Shown: positions 50,861 through 58,144 of the stretch, piece after piece
Position numbering within the stretch: the stretch's first letter is position 1
How the letters are laid out: each line of letters opens with the position of its first letter
Assembly: GCA_947500295.1 (NCBI GenBank)
Contig: CANMRM010000003.1
Span: 434,001 to 498,000 of the forward strand
Direction of reading: 5' to 3'
Origin: an uncultured Kordiimonas sp.
GTDB taxonomy: Bacteria > Pseudomonadota > Alphaproteobacteria > Sphingomonadales > Kordiimonadaceae
DNA: 64,000 nucleotides
Translations under genes and position numbers: made by a program
Notes under the pieces: model-generated
Databases searched by the model: none
The model's input: the letters and a program-made list of their open reading frames with translations, nothing else
Told to the model about the DNA's origin: nothing

Positions 50861-50888
50861 AAAAAAGGCTGCATTGCAGCCCTTTTTT
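50861..50888. terminator. Bidirectional terminator between the GST and first coq4 genes
   Basis: GGCTGC-ATT-GCAGCC flanked by AAAAAA on the left and TTTTTT on the right, serving the convergent genes that end at 50820 and 50907. Confidence 0.85.
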
Positions 50889-50906
50889 ACATTTTCAACA
50901 GGAAAC

Positions 50907-51743
50907 TCAGGCCGCCGCAACCAGATCAGGTTGGGCCGCCGGCATCGGCTCGGGCATGGTCTGCGCACTGATATGGGCCGCCGCCTTATAATAAGTTGGC
51001 TCAGCCAACTTCAGCTTGGCGCGCACCTCCTCAAACGGTTCCTTGAGCAGGGCTTCCCAGTCCTGTGCGGGCAGCCATTCAGCCTTGCGACCAATGCGAA
51101 ATGCCTGGCGCACGGCCTTGAACACACCCTGGCGCGGGAACTTGCGCGCAAGGTCAATCGCGCCCATCAGGGAAATGGCGGCAAAACCCTTGCTTTTGGT
51201 CTGTGAGTAAGAAAAGCCGACCACGCAATATTCGCCCAGCCCGTCGCGGCCAAAGCCGGTAACCACATGCCACAGGTCATGCAGTTCGCGTGTGCGCCCC
51301 GCGTAAATCTGCAGGCCCCTGTCATCAAAACGGGTGAGGGTATCATCGCTGGCGTCCACCAGTCCGTCTGCGGTCAGCCCTTCGCGGATCATAAAGTCCA
51401 GATACACGCGGCCAAGCGAGCCTTCAGGCAGCTTTGAGAGTGCTTCGCGGTCCATCAGGGTGTCCAGAAGGCTGATCTCATCCCGGATGATGCGCGCGCC
51501 TACCTCGGTTTTGGCAAAGCGCTGATACTGGTTCCACAGGGACTTTCCCGTGAGCGCCTGCATGATCTTGAACACCTGCGCGGTGTCTTCCCGGTCTTTC
51601 ATCAGCGCGCGCAGGGCTTTCCAGGCGGCAACGAAGTCAAGACGCGGCGCAACATAAGGCGCAGGCACTTGATTTATAGCCGGTTCTTTAACGGATGTGT
51701 CGTTCCGGAGCGCTTCGTTCACGGGGGTTGGGGAGGTGGCCAT
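50907..51743 (-). CDS. Coq4 family ubiquinone biosynthesis protein, copy 1
   Basis: A 278-residue member of the COQ4 family. The metal-binding motif HDxxH-x11-E is intact: HDLWHVVTGFGRDGLGE at about residue 157. Other family segments are RALMKDREDTAQVFKIMQAL, TGKSLWNQYQRF and PAQDWEALLKEPFEEVR. COQ4 binds a divalent metal and supports C1 decarboxylation/hydroxylation in ubiquinone synthesis. A long, Pro/Ala-rich N-terminal extension and a matching C-terminal tail distinguish it from copy 2 at 53245. AGGA seven bases before the ATG at 51743 fixes the start. Upstream lies an AT-rich promoter region with TTTATAAACA in gene orientation. Confidence 0.88.
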   Translation of the reverse strand: MATSPTPVNEALRNDTSVKEPAINQVPAPYVAPRLDFVAAWKALRALMKDREDTAQVFKIMQALTGKSLWNQYQRFAKTEVGARIIRDEISLLDTLMDREALSKLPEGSLGRVYLDFMIREGLTADGLVDASDDTLTRFDDRGLQIYAGRTRELHDLWHVVTGFGRDGLGEYCVVGFSYSQTKSKGFAAISLMGAIDLARKFPRQGVFKAVRQAFRIGRKAEWLPAQDWEALLKEPFEEVRAKLKLAEPTYYKAAAHISAQTMPEPMPAAQPDLVAAA

Positions 51744-52282
51744 GCGTATGTCCTTTATTGCTGAATTCATTTAATGAACAAAAATGTTTATAAAGAGATA
51801 TTTATTATGAACATAAATGTCAATAGAAATCGTGATAACACTCAATAGGTTTTTCATAAGTTAGAAAATGCATTCAAATTTGGGATGGTTGCCAGATTGA
51901 CGCCTGCCGCGCTGACTTGGGCCGCGTTGGCTGGGCTGCGTTGGCTGGACTGCGTTGGAACGGGATGTATTTACAATGACGGTTTTGGTTTGGGCAGCAC
52001 TGATGTCTGCTGTTCTATGCAGGACCGGCATTTCCGTGCGGGGTCTGGCTAAGTTTTTCAGGGATTGGTCGGGGGTTCCGCGTTGCAACCGCCCAACCCG
52101 AAATCCACTCATCGGTGCCTCAGGTCAGCGTCAACTAGCGTTGAGGCTGTTTTTTAAATACTTTGAGTGGTAAAAGCGTTTTGGGGGCCATGACATGGGG
52201 TTGAAACGCTGGCAGGCAACACAACCACCCTGCCTGATAGGGCACAGTGTCACGGCGTGAAACGACGGGGAGGTTAACACGC
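51744..52282. other. Intergenic region between coq4 copy 1 and the membrane-protein gene
   Basis: About 539 bases. The part next to coq4 (51744-51860) is strongly AT-rich and contains TGTTTATAAA at 51785 (plus strand), a motif seen also before coq4 copy 2. The middle has a 14-bp tandem repeat (51921-51962). Short open frames on each strand (51861-52173) have no ribosome site or recognisable content, so I do not call genes. From 52140 to 52282 lies the likely promoter of the next gene. Confidence 0.5.
51921..51962. repeat. Three 14-bp tandem repeats upstream of coq4 copy 1
   Basis: GCCGCGTTGGCTGG, GCTGCGTTGGCTGG and ACTGCGTTGGAACG follow directly on one another. The first two differ at one base; the third diverges at its end. 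Confidence 0.85.
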
Positions 52283-52747
52283 ATGAACAATCCATATATT
52301 TATGTGCCGCTGATTATCCTGTTTCTGATGCTGGCCCGGAAAGGCGGCGCTGCGGTCTCAATTTACAAAAAAAAGTCAGTATCCAAAGGTCACTTCGACG
52401 CGCCCGACGGTTTTTTTGATTCGCTCAAGGGACCCGGGCGCGGCATCGCCGGTGTTTTGGGCATTGGCAGTATAACGGGCCTGTTCAGCAAGCAGATTGG
52501 CTTTGAAGCGCCCAATTGGCTGCCCTTTTCCTCACTGCTTCTGGTGTTCACATTCCTGCTGGCTACCGGGGTTTCTGTCTTCACGCTTGCGCGGGTTGAC
52601 CGGTTCAAGCAAGCGGGAGGCGGCTATCACCTTAAGGGTCCATCCTATATTTTCCTGAAGGGAGCTTTCGGGGAAATCCTATTATTTTCAATACTGTATA
52701 TGATTTATGTCGTCATATATGTCGCCATGGAAAACAGCGGAGGGTGA
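52283..52747 (+). CDS. Three-helix membrane protein of unknown function
   Basis: A 154-residue protein with hydrophobic segments near residues 5-20 (YVPLIILFLMLARKGG), 80-100 (LLLVFTFLLATGVSVFTL) and 128-147 (EILLFSILYMIYVVIYVAME). A soluble loop between the first two includes KGPGRGIAGVLGIGSITGLF. I do not recognise a family. GGGGAGG nine bases upstream of the ATG at 52283 fixes the start. It ends two bases before the next gene, so the two are cotranscribed. They lie between the two coq4 genes, on the opposite strand. Confidence 0.65.
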   Translation: MNNPYIYVPLIILFLMLARKGGAAVSIYKKKSVSKGHFDAPDGFFDSLKGPGRGIAGVLGIGSITGLFSKQIGFEAPNWLPFSSLLLVFTFLLATGVSVFTLARVDRFKQAGGGYHLKGPSYIFLKGAFGEILLFSILYMIYVVIYVAMENSGG

Positions 52748-52749
52748 AA

Positions 52750-53175
52750 ATGAAGTCAGCTCAAGACATCGAAAAGCTGGTTGAGCAAAAAATTTCGCGT
52801 GATGAAAACTTCAATGATGCCATGACAATGGTTGTGCTCACCCATCAAACCATCGTCAGCACCGCTCACGCACATGGGGTTGTCTTGTTTCAGAGGCTCG
52901 ATGCATCGCTGGAACGGGCCGCCCTCGTTATGTGTTTTTGGGATGACGATATGAAACCGAGTACATACCGCCGCGCCATGCCCGAGATCAGGGCGTCATA
53001 CGCAAATATCTCCCATGACTTCGCCGTTCGTAACTTGTTTTCCGCACGGATAGATCAGGTTTCACCGATCCTGATTAGGGAACGGATTGCGGATGGTGAC
53101 TGGCTGGACATATCGGCTGTTTTGGGCGCAACAATGCTGGGAGACGGTTCCGAACCCGGATACTACAAGGCTTAG
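52750..53175 (+). CDS. Soluble protein of unknown function paired with the membrane protein
   Basis: A 141-residue soluble protein without signal peptide. It is mixed alpha/beta, with QDIEKLVEQKISRDENFNDA, THQTIVSTAHAHGVVLFQRL and RERIADGDWLDISAVLGATM. I do not recognise a family. GGAGG six bases before the ATG at 52750, and only two bases after the upstream stop, show translational coupling to the membrane protein. It converges with coq4 copy 2 across a 15-bp tandem repeat. Confidence 0.62.
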   Translation: MKSAQDIEKLVEQKISRDENFNDAMTMVVLTHQTIVSTAHAHGVVLFQRLDASLERAALVMCFWDDDMKPSTYRRAMPEIRASYANISHDFAVRNLFSARIDQVSPILIRERIADGDWLDISAVLGATMLGDGSEPGYYKA

Positions 53176-53196
53176 CGTCCTTATCGCAGGATCAGG

Positions 53197-53240
53197 GCTT
53201 ATCGTCTGCAGGCTTATCGTGTGCAGGCTTATCGTGCAAT
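53197..53240. repeat. Three 15-bp tandem repeats downstream of coq4 copy 2
   Basis: GCTTATCGTCTGCAG, GCTTATCGTGTGCAG and GCTTATCGTGCAAT follow one another between the convergent ends at 53175 and 53245; a weaker copy, CCTTATCGCAGG, precedes them. The unit is unrelated to the 14-bp repeat before coq4 copy 1. Confidence 0.85.
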
Positions 53241-53244
53241 GAGC

Positions 53245-53988
53245 TTACTCAGCCGCCGCGAGCATCTCGGGCCGGGTTTGCCGGATCACATCCGTGTGGG
53301 CCAGATAGACATCCGGCTCCGGGATGTTGAGCATGGCCCGAACCTCGTCAAGCGGCAGGGTCAGCAGATGTTCCCAGTCCTGGCCGGGGAACCATTTGGC
53401 TTTGCGGCCCGTGCGGTAAGCCTGCCAGGCGGCGCGGAAAATGCGGTTGCCCGGGAACTTGCGGCTGAAGTCATAGGCCCCCATCAGGGCGATGGCGGCA
53501 AAGCCGAGTGATTTGGTCTGCGCATAGGAAAAAGCCACCACACACACTTCACCCAGCCCGTCGCGGCCATAACCGGTGATCACATGCCACAGGTCATGCA
53601 TTTCGCGCGTGCGCATGGCGTAACGCTCCATGTCCTTGTCGGTAAAGTCGGTGTAGGCGTCCTCGCTGGCTTCCACCAGCCCTTCGGCGGTGATGCCTTC
53701 GCGCTCCATAAAGTCAATGTAGGTTTTGCCAACCGTGCCGTCGGGCAGTGCTTTCAGCGCCTCGCGGTCCGCGAGCGTCGCCAGCAGGTCGCGTTGCTCC
53801 TCAAGGATACGCAGGCCCGTCTCGCTTGCCTTAAACTGCAGATACTGCTTGTAGAAGGATTTGCCCGTGAGGGCGCGCATGATGGTGAACACCTGCCGGG
53901 TGTCTTCCGGGTCGGCAATCAGGGCCTTGAGCGCGCGCCATGCCTTGCGGAATTCCATTGGCTGAGCCACGTAGCTTTCTGTTGTCAT
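53245..53988 (-). CDS. Coq4 family ubiquinone biosynthesis protein, copy 2
   Basis: A 247-residue COQ4 protein with the same intact motif, HDLWHVITGYGRDGLGE, at about residue 127. It matches copy 1 at roughly half of its positions by eye (for example FSYAQTKSLGFAAIALMGAY against FSYSQTKSKGFAAISLMGAI). It lacks the N-terminal extension and Ala/Pro-rich C-tail of copy 1, so it is closer to the usual family length. AGGA seven bases before the ATG fixes the start. It is divergent from a TetR gene across 130 bases, suggesting regulated expression, unusual for a housekeeping ubiquinone gene. Confidence 0.88.
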   Translation of the reverse strand: MTTESYVAQPMEFRKAWRALKALIADPEDTRQVFTIMRALTGKSFYKQYLQFKASETGLRILEEQRDLLATLADREALKALPDGTVGKTYIDFMEREGITAEGLVEASEDAYTDFTDKDMERYAMRTREMHDLWHVITGYGRDGLGEVCVVAFSYAQTKSLGFAAIALMGAYDFSRKFPGNRIFRAAWQAYRTGRKAKWFPGQDWEHLLTLPLDEVRAMLNIPEPDVYLAHTDVIRQTRPEMLAAAE

Positions 53989-54051
53989 GTCGCTATCCTT
54001 GCGCCCGCAGGGCCGTATGCCTTACATTCATTATTGGCAGTATTGGCATCA

Positions 54052-54061
54052 TTTATAAACA
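54052..54061. promoter_or_regulatory. TTTATAAACA motif shared by both coq4 promoters
   Basis: TTTATAAACA occurs here on the plus strand, 63 bases upstream of the coq4 copy 2 start. Its reverse complement lies at 51785-51794, 41 bases upstream of coq4 copy 1. A direct repeat of TATTGGCA at a 10-bp period (about 54032-54050) lies beside it. It may be a binding site of the adjacent TetR regulator or part of a promoter. Confidence 0.3.
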
Positions 54062-54118
54062 ATAGTGTCGATAAGATAAGCGATAACGATAAAAATATCA
54101 ATAGGGACTCAGGAATTC

Positions 54119-54751
54119 ATGACCGCAACCGCCGCCACAAAGCCAAAACGCATCCGCCGCAGCCCGGCGGAAGCCCGTGCGCTGATCCTGAAGGCGGCGC
54201 AAACCCGGCTGAAAGCGGTGGGCCCCGAAGGCCTGCAGATCAAGGAAATCGCAGCAATCGCGGGCGTGACCCACTCAACAATCCTGCATCATTTCGGCAG
54301 TGCCGAGGACCTGCGCGTCGCGCTTGCTGAAAACATGGTCGAGAAGCTCCTCGATGACATCCTGCGCGTCATGGATGCGGGCGAGACGGTGTTCCCCGAA
54401 GACCATTCTGTGCTGTTCCGGGTGTTTGAAGTGCTCACCGATGACGGTAATGCGCGGCTCTTGGCCTGGACCATGCTCAGGGGCGCGGACCTGCGCGCGG
54501 GCGAGGACACGCTGATGGCGCTGTTTGACAAAATCCACGCAGGCGTCGTGCAGGCCATCAGGGCCGCAGCGGGCGACATGGTCGTCAAGGATGAAGTGGC
54601 CGAACGGCAGGCACGCTTCATCATCTATCTGGTGGCAACAACGGCGGTCGGGGACGGCATCGCCGGGCCCTACCTCGCGCGGCTCATCGGTCTTGAGGGA
54701 ACAGAAGCCACCAAAGACTTCCGCGACTGGTTCGCCGCGCGGCTGTTTTAG
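54119..54751 (+). CDS. TetR/AcrR-family regulator divergent from coq4 copy 2
   Basis: A 210-residue regulator. The DNA-binding domain is in residues 17-62: EARALILKAAQTRLKAVGPE, GLQIKEIAAIAGVTHSTILH and HHFGSAEDLRVALAENM, the TetR helix-turn-helix with its following aromatic-Phe/Gly turn. The C-terminal ligand domain (about 70-208) contains LFRVFEVLTDDGNARLLAWT and FIIYLVATTAVGDGIAGPYL. Its position next to coq4 copy 2 makes that gene and itself the natural targets. The ligand is unknown; quinone precursors or lipids are guesses. Confidence 0.9.
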   Translation: MTATAATKPKRIRRSPAEARALILKAAQTRLKAVGPEGLQIKEIAAIAGVTHSTILHHFGSAEDLRVALAENMVEKLLDDILRVMDAGETVFPEDHSVLFRVFEVLTDDGNARLLAWTMLRGADLRAGEDTLMALFDKIHAGVVQAIRAAAGDMVVKDEVAERQARFIIYLVATTAVGDGIAGPYLARLIGLEGTEATKDFRDWFAARLF

Positions 54752-54843
54752 TTTGGCGCTTCGATAGAAGGCAAAACAAACTTTTAATGTAGAAAATACA
54801 TATTATAGTTGTTTCAAGTGTATGTGCCTTGTTGGAATGCATT

Positions 54844-56754
54844 ATGCGCATCGAAACCATTCAGATTGAGAACTTTCGGTCTATCAAATCGGCCACAATC
54901 GAATTTGACAAATTGTGTTATTTTGTCGGACCAAATGGCGCTGGGAAGTCAACAGTCCTTGCAGCACTGAATGTTTTTTTCCGCAATGCTGGCCCAACAC
55001 ATAAGAATGTTAATTACCTTGAATCCTCGGATTTCACCGATGGAGACACCAGCAAATCGGTATCTATCAAAGTTACATTCAACGAAATTGATGCGGAAGC
55101 TGCATCTGATCTTTCTCACTATGTACGGCAAGGAACGTTAATAGTTTCAGCCATTGCAAAATTTGACGATGCAATTGGTCGAGCACCAATAAAGCAGGTG
55201 GGGTCACGACTTGGCATAATAGAGTTTGCTAGATTTCATGAAGCAACATCGGCTTCTGAAAAAAAGGAAGTCTACGGGAAACTCAGAGATCAATATCCAG
55301 ATTTACCAAGCTGGACCAACCAAAATGCTGCGGTCAAGCAACTCGAAAACTATGAATCAACGCACACCGACTTGTGTATTCCAATAGATAGCGAGGATCA
55401 ATTTTATGGTGCCACAAAAGGTAAAGGTAAACTCGATAGACATGTTCAATGGGTTTACGTCCCTGCAGTAAAGGATGCTTCGCAAGAACAATCGGAAGCC
55501 CGAAACTCAGCTATTGGTCAGTTGGTAAACTTATTGGTTTCGGATAGGTCGGGAATCAATGAACAGCTTGCACAATTGAAGCGAGAAACTGATGAAAAGT
55601 ACACCCAGTTGCTCGAGCAATCTACTGAGGCGTTAAAACTGGTTGAGGAAAAGCTCTCTGAGAAGCTTGCTTCGTGGGCTTCAGAAGGCGTGCGTGCGCA
55701 TGTCGATTGGGAGCAAGAGGAAAAATCGATCCAAATTCAGGCACCAATGGCAGCAGTAGGCTTAGAAGACTCCACTTTTCGGGGAGAAGTATCAAGGTTT
55801 GGCCATGGGTTGCAGAGGACCTACTTATTTGCTGTGCTACAGGCTCTTGCAGAGTCTAAGTCGGATGGCAGTATTTCAATAGTCGTAGGGTGCGAAGAGC
55901 CGGAATTGTATCAACACCCCTCAGAAGTAAGAAACTTAGCAAATGTTTTTGACGATTTGAGTAATCAAAATACACAGGTAGTTGCCACCACACACAGCCC
56001 AATAATGATAGTCGGGCAGCGTCTTGAGCAGACAATCAGAGTCTTCCAAACGAAAGACGGTCATGCCCAGTTTTCAATCGCAAAATTTGACAGGATTGCT
56101 GATAGATTTTGCGAAGTCACCGGCCGAAACTTGCAAGAACCTCGGGGAATGATGCCCAAAGTCCATAGAAGTTTGGAACCCTGGATCACAGAACTACTTT
56201 TCGGCAAGTTCATTGTTTTTGTCGAAAGTCGAGAAGATCAAGCCTATTTGTCGAGTGTCTTCGCAAGTGACAAAAAGTCTTGGCGGCGACATTGTGAGCT
56301 CGGAATTTGTATAATCCCAGTTTTCGGGAAGTCGAAATTGTTAATGGCGCTATTGATCGCGGATGCATTTGATGTCCCATTTTTTGTTATGTTTGATCAG
56401 GACGGAAATTGCAAAAAAAAGCACAAGCACATCCATGAGGCAGAAAACAAACAGCTTCTCGGTTTCTTGGGAGCAAAGAAAACCGACCTGTTTTCGAAAG
56501 TATTGCTCCTCGGTAGTAACTATGCTGCTTGGCCAAATTCAATAACAACTGACATACAAAGTGAGGTCGACAAGGAAGCGTGGCGTATCGCTTCACAACA
56601 AGCGACTAGCCATTTGGGCAACGCTCCGGGATTAAAAAAGGACCCGCTTGCGATTGGCTTCAAAATGAATTCATTGATGGCACAAAATCATGCACCAAAG
56701 AGCTTGTTGAAAGTGATTGATGCGATCTTTGCACGGGCAGCAACCGACGGTTAA
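54844..56754 (+). CDS. OLD-family AAA ATPase with TOPRIM nuclease domain
   Basis: A 636-residue class 1 OLD-like protein. The ATPase part has Walker A YFVGPNGAGKSTVLAALN near residue 30, the ABC signature region SRFGHGLQRTYLFAVLQALA near 318, Walker B IVVGCEEPELYQHP, and the His switch VVATTHSPIMIV. A TOPRIM domain follows with FIVFVESREDQAYLSSVFAS (Glu) and FFVMFDQDGN (DxD), so nuclease residues appear intact. P2 Old and GajA are relatives, acting in phage interference. No UvrD-like helicase (GajB) or other partner follows. By eye the gene is much more AT-rich than its neighbours, which suggests horizontal transfer. An ATG five codons upstream is also possible as start. Confidence 0.86.
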   Translation: MRIETIQIENFRSIKSATIEFDKLCYFVGPNGAGKSTVLAALNVFFRNAGPTHKNVNYLESSDFTDGDTSKSVSIKVTFNEIDAEAASDLSHYVRQGTLIVSAIAKFDDAIGRAPIKQVGSRLGIIEFARFHEATSASEKKEVYGKLRDQYPDLPSWTNQNAAVKQLENYESTHTDLCIPIDSEDQFYGATKGKGKLDRHVQWVYVPAVKDASQEQSEARNSAIGQLVNLLVSDRSGINEQLAQLKRETDEKYTQLLEQSTEALKLVEEKLSEKLASWASEGVRAHVDWEQEEKSIQIQAPMAAVGLEDSTFRGEVSRFGHGLQRTYLFAVLQALAESKSDGSISIVVGCEEPELYQHPSEVRNLANVFDDLSNQNTQVVATTHSPIMIVGQRLEQTIRVFQTKDGHAQFSIAKFDRIADRFCEVTGRNLQEPRGMMPKVHRSLEPWITELLFGKFIVFVESREDQAYLSSVFASDKKSWRRHCELGICIIPVFGKSKLLMALLIADAFDVPFFVMFDQDGNCKKKHKHIHEAENKQLLGFLGAKKTDLFSKVLLLGSNYAAWPNSITTDIQSEVDKEAWRIASQQATSHLGNAPGLKKDPLAIGFKMNSLMAQNHAPKSLLKVIDAIFARAATDG

Positions 56755-56819
56755 ACATCTGAACTGAGAATTGTTTAAGATTCCGGTTTTTCTCAACTCC
56801 ACGAAACAGCCGCTGCTCG

Positions 56820-57164
56820 TCACACGTCCGGCTTCAAGGGTGCCATTTTGACGTTGGCGCTGGACCCGCCACCGCCTGATTTCTTGCCCTTGCCACTTGG
56901 GCCCTGGCTTTTGTAGCTGAACACCGGCTTGCTTTTCACTGCGGCCACCACAAACACAATCGCCATCGCGAGAAACGCAGTGCCGATGCTGCCGGGCGAG
57001 ATGCTCACACCCCAGATGTCGATCGACAGCTGGTCGGTGCCTTGGCCGATGCCTTTGACAAATAACAGGTACGCAAGGTTGACGCTGAAGATCGCGCCGC
57101 CGATCAGGAACAGCGTAATCAACGCCCTTGATACGGTGATATATGGATCCGCCTGAACAACCAT
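56820..57164 (-). CDS. Two-helix membrane protein of unknown function
   Basis: A 114-residue protein with hydrophobic segments near residues 13-36 (RALITLFLIGGAIFSVNLAY) and 60-78 (GTAFLAMAIVFVVAAVKS). The C-terminal tail is Lys/Gly/Ser-rich and disordered (KGKKSGGGGSSANVKMAPLK). GGGGAGG lies upstream of the ATG at 57164. No family recognised. It is convergent with the OLD gene and divergent from the TSUP transporter. Confidence 0.65.
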   Translation of the reverse strand: MVVQADPYITVSRALITLFLIGGAIFSVNLAYLLFVKGIGQGTDQLSIDIWGVSISPGSIGTAFLAMAIVFVVAAVKSKPVFSYKSQGPSGKGKKSGGGGSSANVKMAPLKPDV

Positions 57165-57277
57165 CGCTTGCCTCCCCTTCACAACCCACAATGCCCAGTG
57201 TGCAACTTTAGCGCTGGAAGGCGCAATTCAGAACAACATTTTTATGGTCGGTGTGATTTCAGGGTCTTGGGCGTGGC

Positions 57278-58129
57278 TTGAAATGGCAGGTCTGGCTCTT
57301 ACCTATTAAGCCTTGTGAACTCGGGCTGCGCGAAGGGGCCACCCCGAAATCCAGCGATACATGTGAGGAAACAGCCATAGAGCTTGCGCCGGAGATTTTG
57401 TTGGCACTGTTTGCCATTGCCTTTGTTGCGGGCTGGGTCGATTCGATCGCGGGCGGCGGTGCGCTGCTGACCATTCCGGCCCTGATGATTGCGGGCTTGC
57501 CACCGGCTGCGGCCATCGCCACCAACAAGATATCCGGCTCTTTCGGCACCCTCACGGCCGCAACTTACTTTGTGCGCCGGGGCTACATCGACTTTCGCAA
57601 GCTCTGGCCGGCCATGCTGGCGGTGGCGGTGTTTTCAGCCGTCGGGGCTTTTTTGCTTTTGTCCGTTGATGCGGGGAAGCTGCGCTGGTTCCTGCCCATC
57701 CTGCTGATCGGCATCGCGGTTGCGTACGTTTTCCTGCCGCCTGTGCAGGAAACAGAATCCGTCTCTGCCCGTTCATTTGGGCTGTATGCCGTAACGGCTG
57801 CGCCGCTCATCGGTTTTTATGACGGTTTCTTCGGGCCGGGCACAGGCATGTTCTTCGCGCTCACCATGATCTGGCTGGCGGGCAGTACGCTCGTAGAGGC
57901 AACAGCCAACAGCAAGGTATTGAATTTCGTCAGCAATATTGTAGGGCTCGCCGTGTTGGCGTCAGCGGTGGAGATTTACTGGGCGGTTGGCGGCGTTTTG
58001 GTGCTGGGTCAGATGTCGGGTGCGTGGCTTGGCGCGCACAGCGTTCACCGGTTTGGCGGGCGCGTTGTCAAGCCGGTTGCGGTGGTCGCCAGTGTTGCCA
58101 TGGCGGTCGCCATGCTTCTGGAAAACTGA
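57278..58129 (+). CDS. TSUP-family (TauE/SafE, YfcA-like) membrane transporter
   Basis: A polytopic protein with eight hydrophobic segments and the TSUP half-motifs: FVAGWVDSIAGGGALLTIPA in the first half and GFYDGFFGPGTGMFFALTMI in the second. Members export or import sulfite, sulfoacetate or other small anions. The frame is open from a TTG at 57278 (283 residues). The first 33 codons look non-homologous. The family N-terminus (ELAPEILLALFAIA) begins right after an ATA codon at 57377, preceded by AGGAA at ideal distance, so translation may start there, giving 250 residues. No ATG or GTG is available in that region. Confidence 0.82.
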   Translation: MKWQVWLLPIKPCELGLREGATPKSSDTCEETAIELAPEILLALFAIAFVAGWVDSIAGGGALLTIPALMIAGLPPAAAIATNKISGSFGTLTAATYFVRRGYIDFRKLWPAMLAVAVFSAVGAFLLLSVDAGKLRWFLPILLIGIAVAYVFLPPVQETESVSARSFGLYAVTAAPLIGFYDGFFGPGTGMFFALTMIWLAGSTLVEATANSKVLNFVSNIVGLAVLASAVEIYWAVGGVLVLGQMSGAWLGAHSVHRFGGRVVKPVAVVASVAMAVAMLLEN

Positions 58130-58144
58130 ACAAACACCTGAAAA

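Noticed and set aside
51861-52173. Small open frames on both strands between coq4 copy 1 and the membrane protein
   Set aside because: No ribosome site, low-complexity residues and overlap with a tandem repeat; nothing supports translation.
54844-56754. Gabija or PARIS anti-phage system
   Set aside because: Only the OLD-type ATPase/TOPRIM gene is present; no UvrD-like helicase and no separate AriB-like partner adjoin it.
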